The translations under genes were made by a program, and so were the position numbers. The notes beneath the pieces are model-generated. The model was not told the origin of the DNA, ran no database searches, and saw only the letters and a program-made list of their open reading frames with translations. From Sipunculus nudus (lineage: Eukaryota; Annelida; Sipuncula; Golfingiida; Sipunculidae), in the NCBI GenBank assembly GCA_026874595.1, contig CM049306.1:32187019-32251018 (forward strand): a stretch of 64,000 nt of DNA, given 5' to 3'. Below, in pieces: positions 61,610 through 64,000 of this stretch; positions within the stretch are counted from its first letter, which is position 1; every line of letters starts with the position of its first letter.

Positions 61610-64000
61610 GGTAATAGGGACAGTTTTAATGACTCGGAAATTGAAGGGCGAACCGCTTTAGAGATCAAGCTTATAAAGGGTAAGGCTGTCGGTGAGTTCC
61701 TATTGGCACATTTGAGGGGTGGGGTATGTTGCCAGAATTGAGGTGAAAGTTCACTCCAGAAGCGAAGCGTTATGAACCTGCATAGGTGTTTGATTAATTT
61801 GTGAGGCTTTTAGTGATAGACTCTCTAGTGACCAGCTTTTAGATAAGAGGGTGAGACGCTCAGAGAATTCTCACACAGACGCACGTCACTGTTAGAAAGC
61901 GCATGTAAAAAGGGTGATACTTGTGTCGCAAACAAAGATCGCGTACTTCTTGGTAGGTTCGCAGCAGATCTGAAGTAATATACAATAGATTACGTTGTGA
62001 TTTGGTATGGTAGAATGCAGAGAAGGCGGACTTTATTTTTCGACAGCTGCGGGCCAAAGCCATTGACTCCTCAACCTAGAGGTCAGGCTCATATGACCGA
62101 GGTTACAACCAAGTCAAGGGGAATGGCTAAGATTGACAATGTTGATTTCGAGGAGGTCACGACGAAGGAATGGAGAAGACACTTTGCAGAGTACTAGATT
62201 TTCTAGACCAGGAAGCAAGGGTGCAAACACAGCTGTTAGAGCAGCAGCAAAAATTATTTCAGATGGTTTAAGAATGAAAGAGCAGCGCACTTTCCCAGAG
62301 GAGAGAAGAAGTTTTTGTTAGAGGACAACAACCGAGAGACTATCGCAGAATTAATATCAGAGAGGTTGAATGCCACCGTTGTCATAATTAAATCGTCCTC
62401 GAACAGACAGCTCAATACAGGCAGACAGTTCAGTACGTCAACCGATGCCGTATTCACTGAAGGGGCAGATGTTTGAACTGACATAAGAGAGTAGGCAGTT
62501 AGAAGTCGGCCTATGGTAATCGCCACAATTGCGGGAGTGCCTATCAAATGCTTGACAGATACCGGGTCTCAGAGTGGAAAACCGATGGAAGTAGGATAAT
62601 GGCTTACGCTTCCGACAGCTAATGGATTAGAGGTGCCATATACGGGATTAGCCACTGCCAGAGTGGAAAGAGGCAATGATACAAGTTGAGGAGGCAGGCA
62701 TTTAAATTGTCAAGTCTATACCCGAAACTAAGGAGAAGCTCAACAGGTTCCTGAAGTATTGGGAACAAATGTTATCCTTGCTGCCAAGTTTGATTGTCTC
62801 AAGTGAGGCGAGATGACTACAGCGCCACCTAGGAGTGGGTTTGTGAATTTGGTCAGTTGTTCAGAGATCTTAGTGCCCTCTAGATGTAAGTATACCTTAC
62901 CAATTAGGAGTCCTGGAAAGGAGACGCAGAAGTAGAGCCATTAAGAGGGATGTCTACAATGGTCCAGCCTACACTAGTGATCTTTCCTACGGATGTTTCG
63001 GAGATTCAAGCTTTCATCTTAGTGATCGAAAAATTCGACTGAAACCAGAAACGCGGATCGGTGTCGTATCCGCTGCAGTGTAGATAAACCCAACAAAGGA
63101 AACCCTAAGGATTGAACAGGTTGATGAGGAGATACAGGTCCCAGTTGGAATAAAGGAAGACCATGACCATATCATGTACAAATTCAATCCAGCACCATAT
63201 CAAGCTTGCAGACGACGAACTAGTGCAACAGTCATATAGGCGCACCCCCATCCAGCTCTTGAAGTGAAGGAGCATTTAAAGGATCTCGAAAGGAAGGGTA
63301 GTATCCGAGAGAGCCAGTCTGATTTTGCATCGCCTATCGTCCTAGTCAACAAAAAGTCAGGAGACCACAGAATATGCGTAGATTATCGCCGATTGAATAA
63401 AAAAGTCAGAAGGGATGCGTTTCCCCTTCCTCGAGACGAGGATTGTTTGGAGGCCATGTCAGGTGCAACCATGTTTTCAACGTTAGATTTGGCCTCGGCC
63501 TACAGTCAGATCCCGGTGGCAGAGGATATATTCATAAAACCGCATCTTTCACGCCCATGGGGCTGTTGGAACATCTTCGGATGTCGTTTGGTCTGTCAAA
63601 CCCGCCAGCAACCTGACAGAGGTTAATGAGCAGAGTCTTTAGGGAGGATATTCTAGAAATCTTGTTGGTATATCTAGAAATTATTTTATCTAGTTCCACA
63701 GTAGAACAGCATCTCGAGCGTTTGGATGTTGTTTTAACCTGACTTGTCGCCCACGGACTCAAAACCAAGGGTGAGAAGTGTCATTTTTGTGAGGAGAGCG
63801 TGACACTCCTAGGTCATATTGTTACCAAAGAGGGTGTCAGACCAGATCCTGAGAAGATCATTTTTCCTGAATTCATTCTTTAGGTTTTTCTCGGCCTACT
63901 ACAGTCGTTTTGTGCCTGGATTTTCTCGTTTTGCCTTCCGTTAGTTGCTCAGGTAATCAACAGCAGGAAAAAAAACGAAACGTGTGAAAGAGTCGCCACT
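61610..64000 (+). pseudogene. Degenerate Ty3/gypsy gag-pol, running off the right edge
   Basis: In order on the plus strand: a gag-like region with a zinc-knuckle start (VECHRCHN, about 62370); a retropepsin-like IAGVPIKCLTDTGSQ (catalytic DTG at about 62558) followed by LPTANGLEVPYTGLA; then reverse transcriptase with LERKGSIRESQSDFASPIVL, VNKKSGDHRICVDYRRLN and FSTLDLASAYSQIP (63264 onward). After a frameshift come FGLSNPPAT and LGHIVTKEGVRPDPEKI. The usual YLDD is replaced by YLEI (about 63670). Multiple stops and shifts make it non-functional. It belongs to a different lineage from the element at 39230. LTRs and integrase are not in the window. Confidence 0.85.

Overview
This window is nuclear DNA of an animal, most likely a mollusc or another lophotrochozoan. 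It is AT-rich and intron-rich with GT-AG splice sites, long (TA)n and (GA)n tracts, a eukaryotic tRNA gene, SINEs, LINEs and Ty3/gypsy-type LTR elements. Two genes have clear animal homologues. The assignment to molluscs is inference from the repeat style and the chitin-binding mucin, not from a species match. All gene models were spliced by eye from splice sites, reading phase and protein similarity.

Host genes, left to right. (1) Minus strand, 1.37-4.43 kb: a citrate synthase lysine methyltransferase (CSKMT/METTL12) homologue, with a separate 5' exon that looks like a mitochondrial presequence. (2) Plus strand, 5.55-21.42 kb: a complete family GH35 beta-galactosidase-1-like 2/3 gene. Eighteen exons join in perfect phase to 666 codons plus stop, with both catalytic glutamates present. 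These two genes are arranged head to head, about 1.1 kb apart. (3) Minus strand at 28.2 kb: tRNA-Ser(CGA). (4) Minus strand, 52.45 down to 45.57 kb: a secreted or membrane mucin with a signal peptide, one six-cysteine chitin-binding (CBM14) domain and ten 32-residue Thr/Pro repeats. Two further minus-strand exons at 41.17-38.67 kb join in phase with each other and encode a Tyr-motif-rich C-terminal tail. They may be the end of the same gene, but no transmembrane exon was found between them and the mucin.

Mobile and repeat content dominates the rest. A two-part satellite family (units A and B) lies at 23.2-26.4 kb and reappears in rearranged orientation at 57.2-59.5 kb. The first array is interrupted by a 797-bp solo LTR with TGTTAC...GTAACA ends and a 4-bp target duplication. 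A deleted gypsy element carrying the same LTR family sits inside the tail-gene intron at 39.2-40.9 kb. A decayed APE-type LINE fills 41.4-45.4 kb. Other LINE fragments are at 32.4 and 35.2-36.4 kb, and another broken gypsy element runs off the right edge from about 61.6 kb.

Most unusual structures: a tandem TRIM-like miniature LTR element at 33.85-34.38 kb, with tRNA-Pro-type primer sites and a tRNA-like pol III promoter inside one LTR; a foldback element at 55.2-56.3 kb with C/G-rich minisatellite arms; a GC-rich inverted repeat at 3.0-3.6 kb; and a hammerhead-like core between (TA)n tracts at 59.7 kb.
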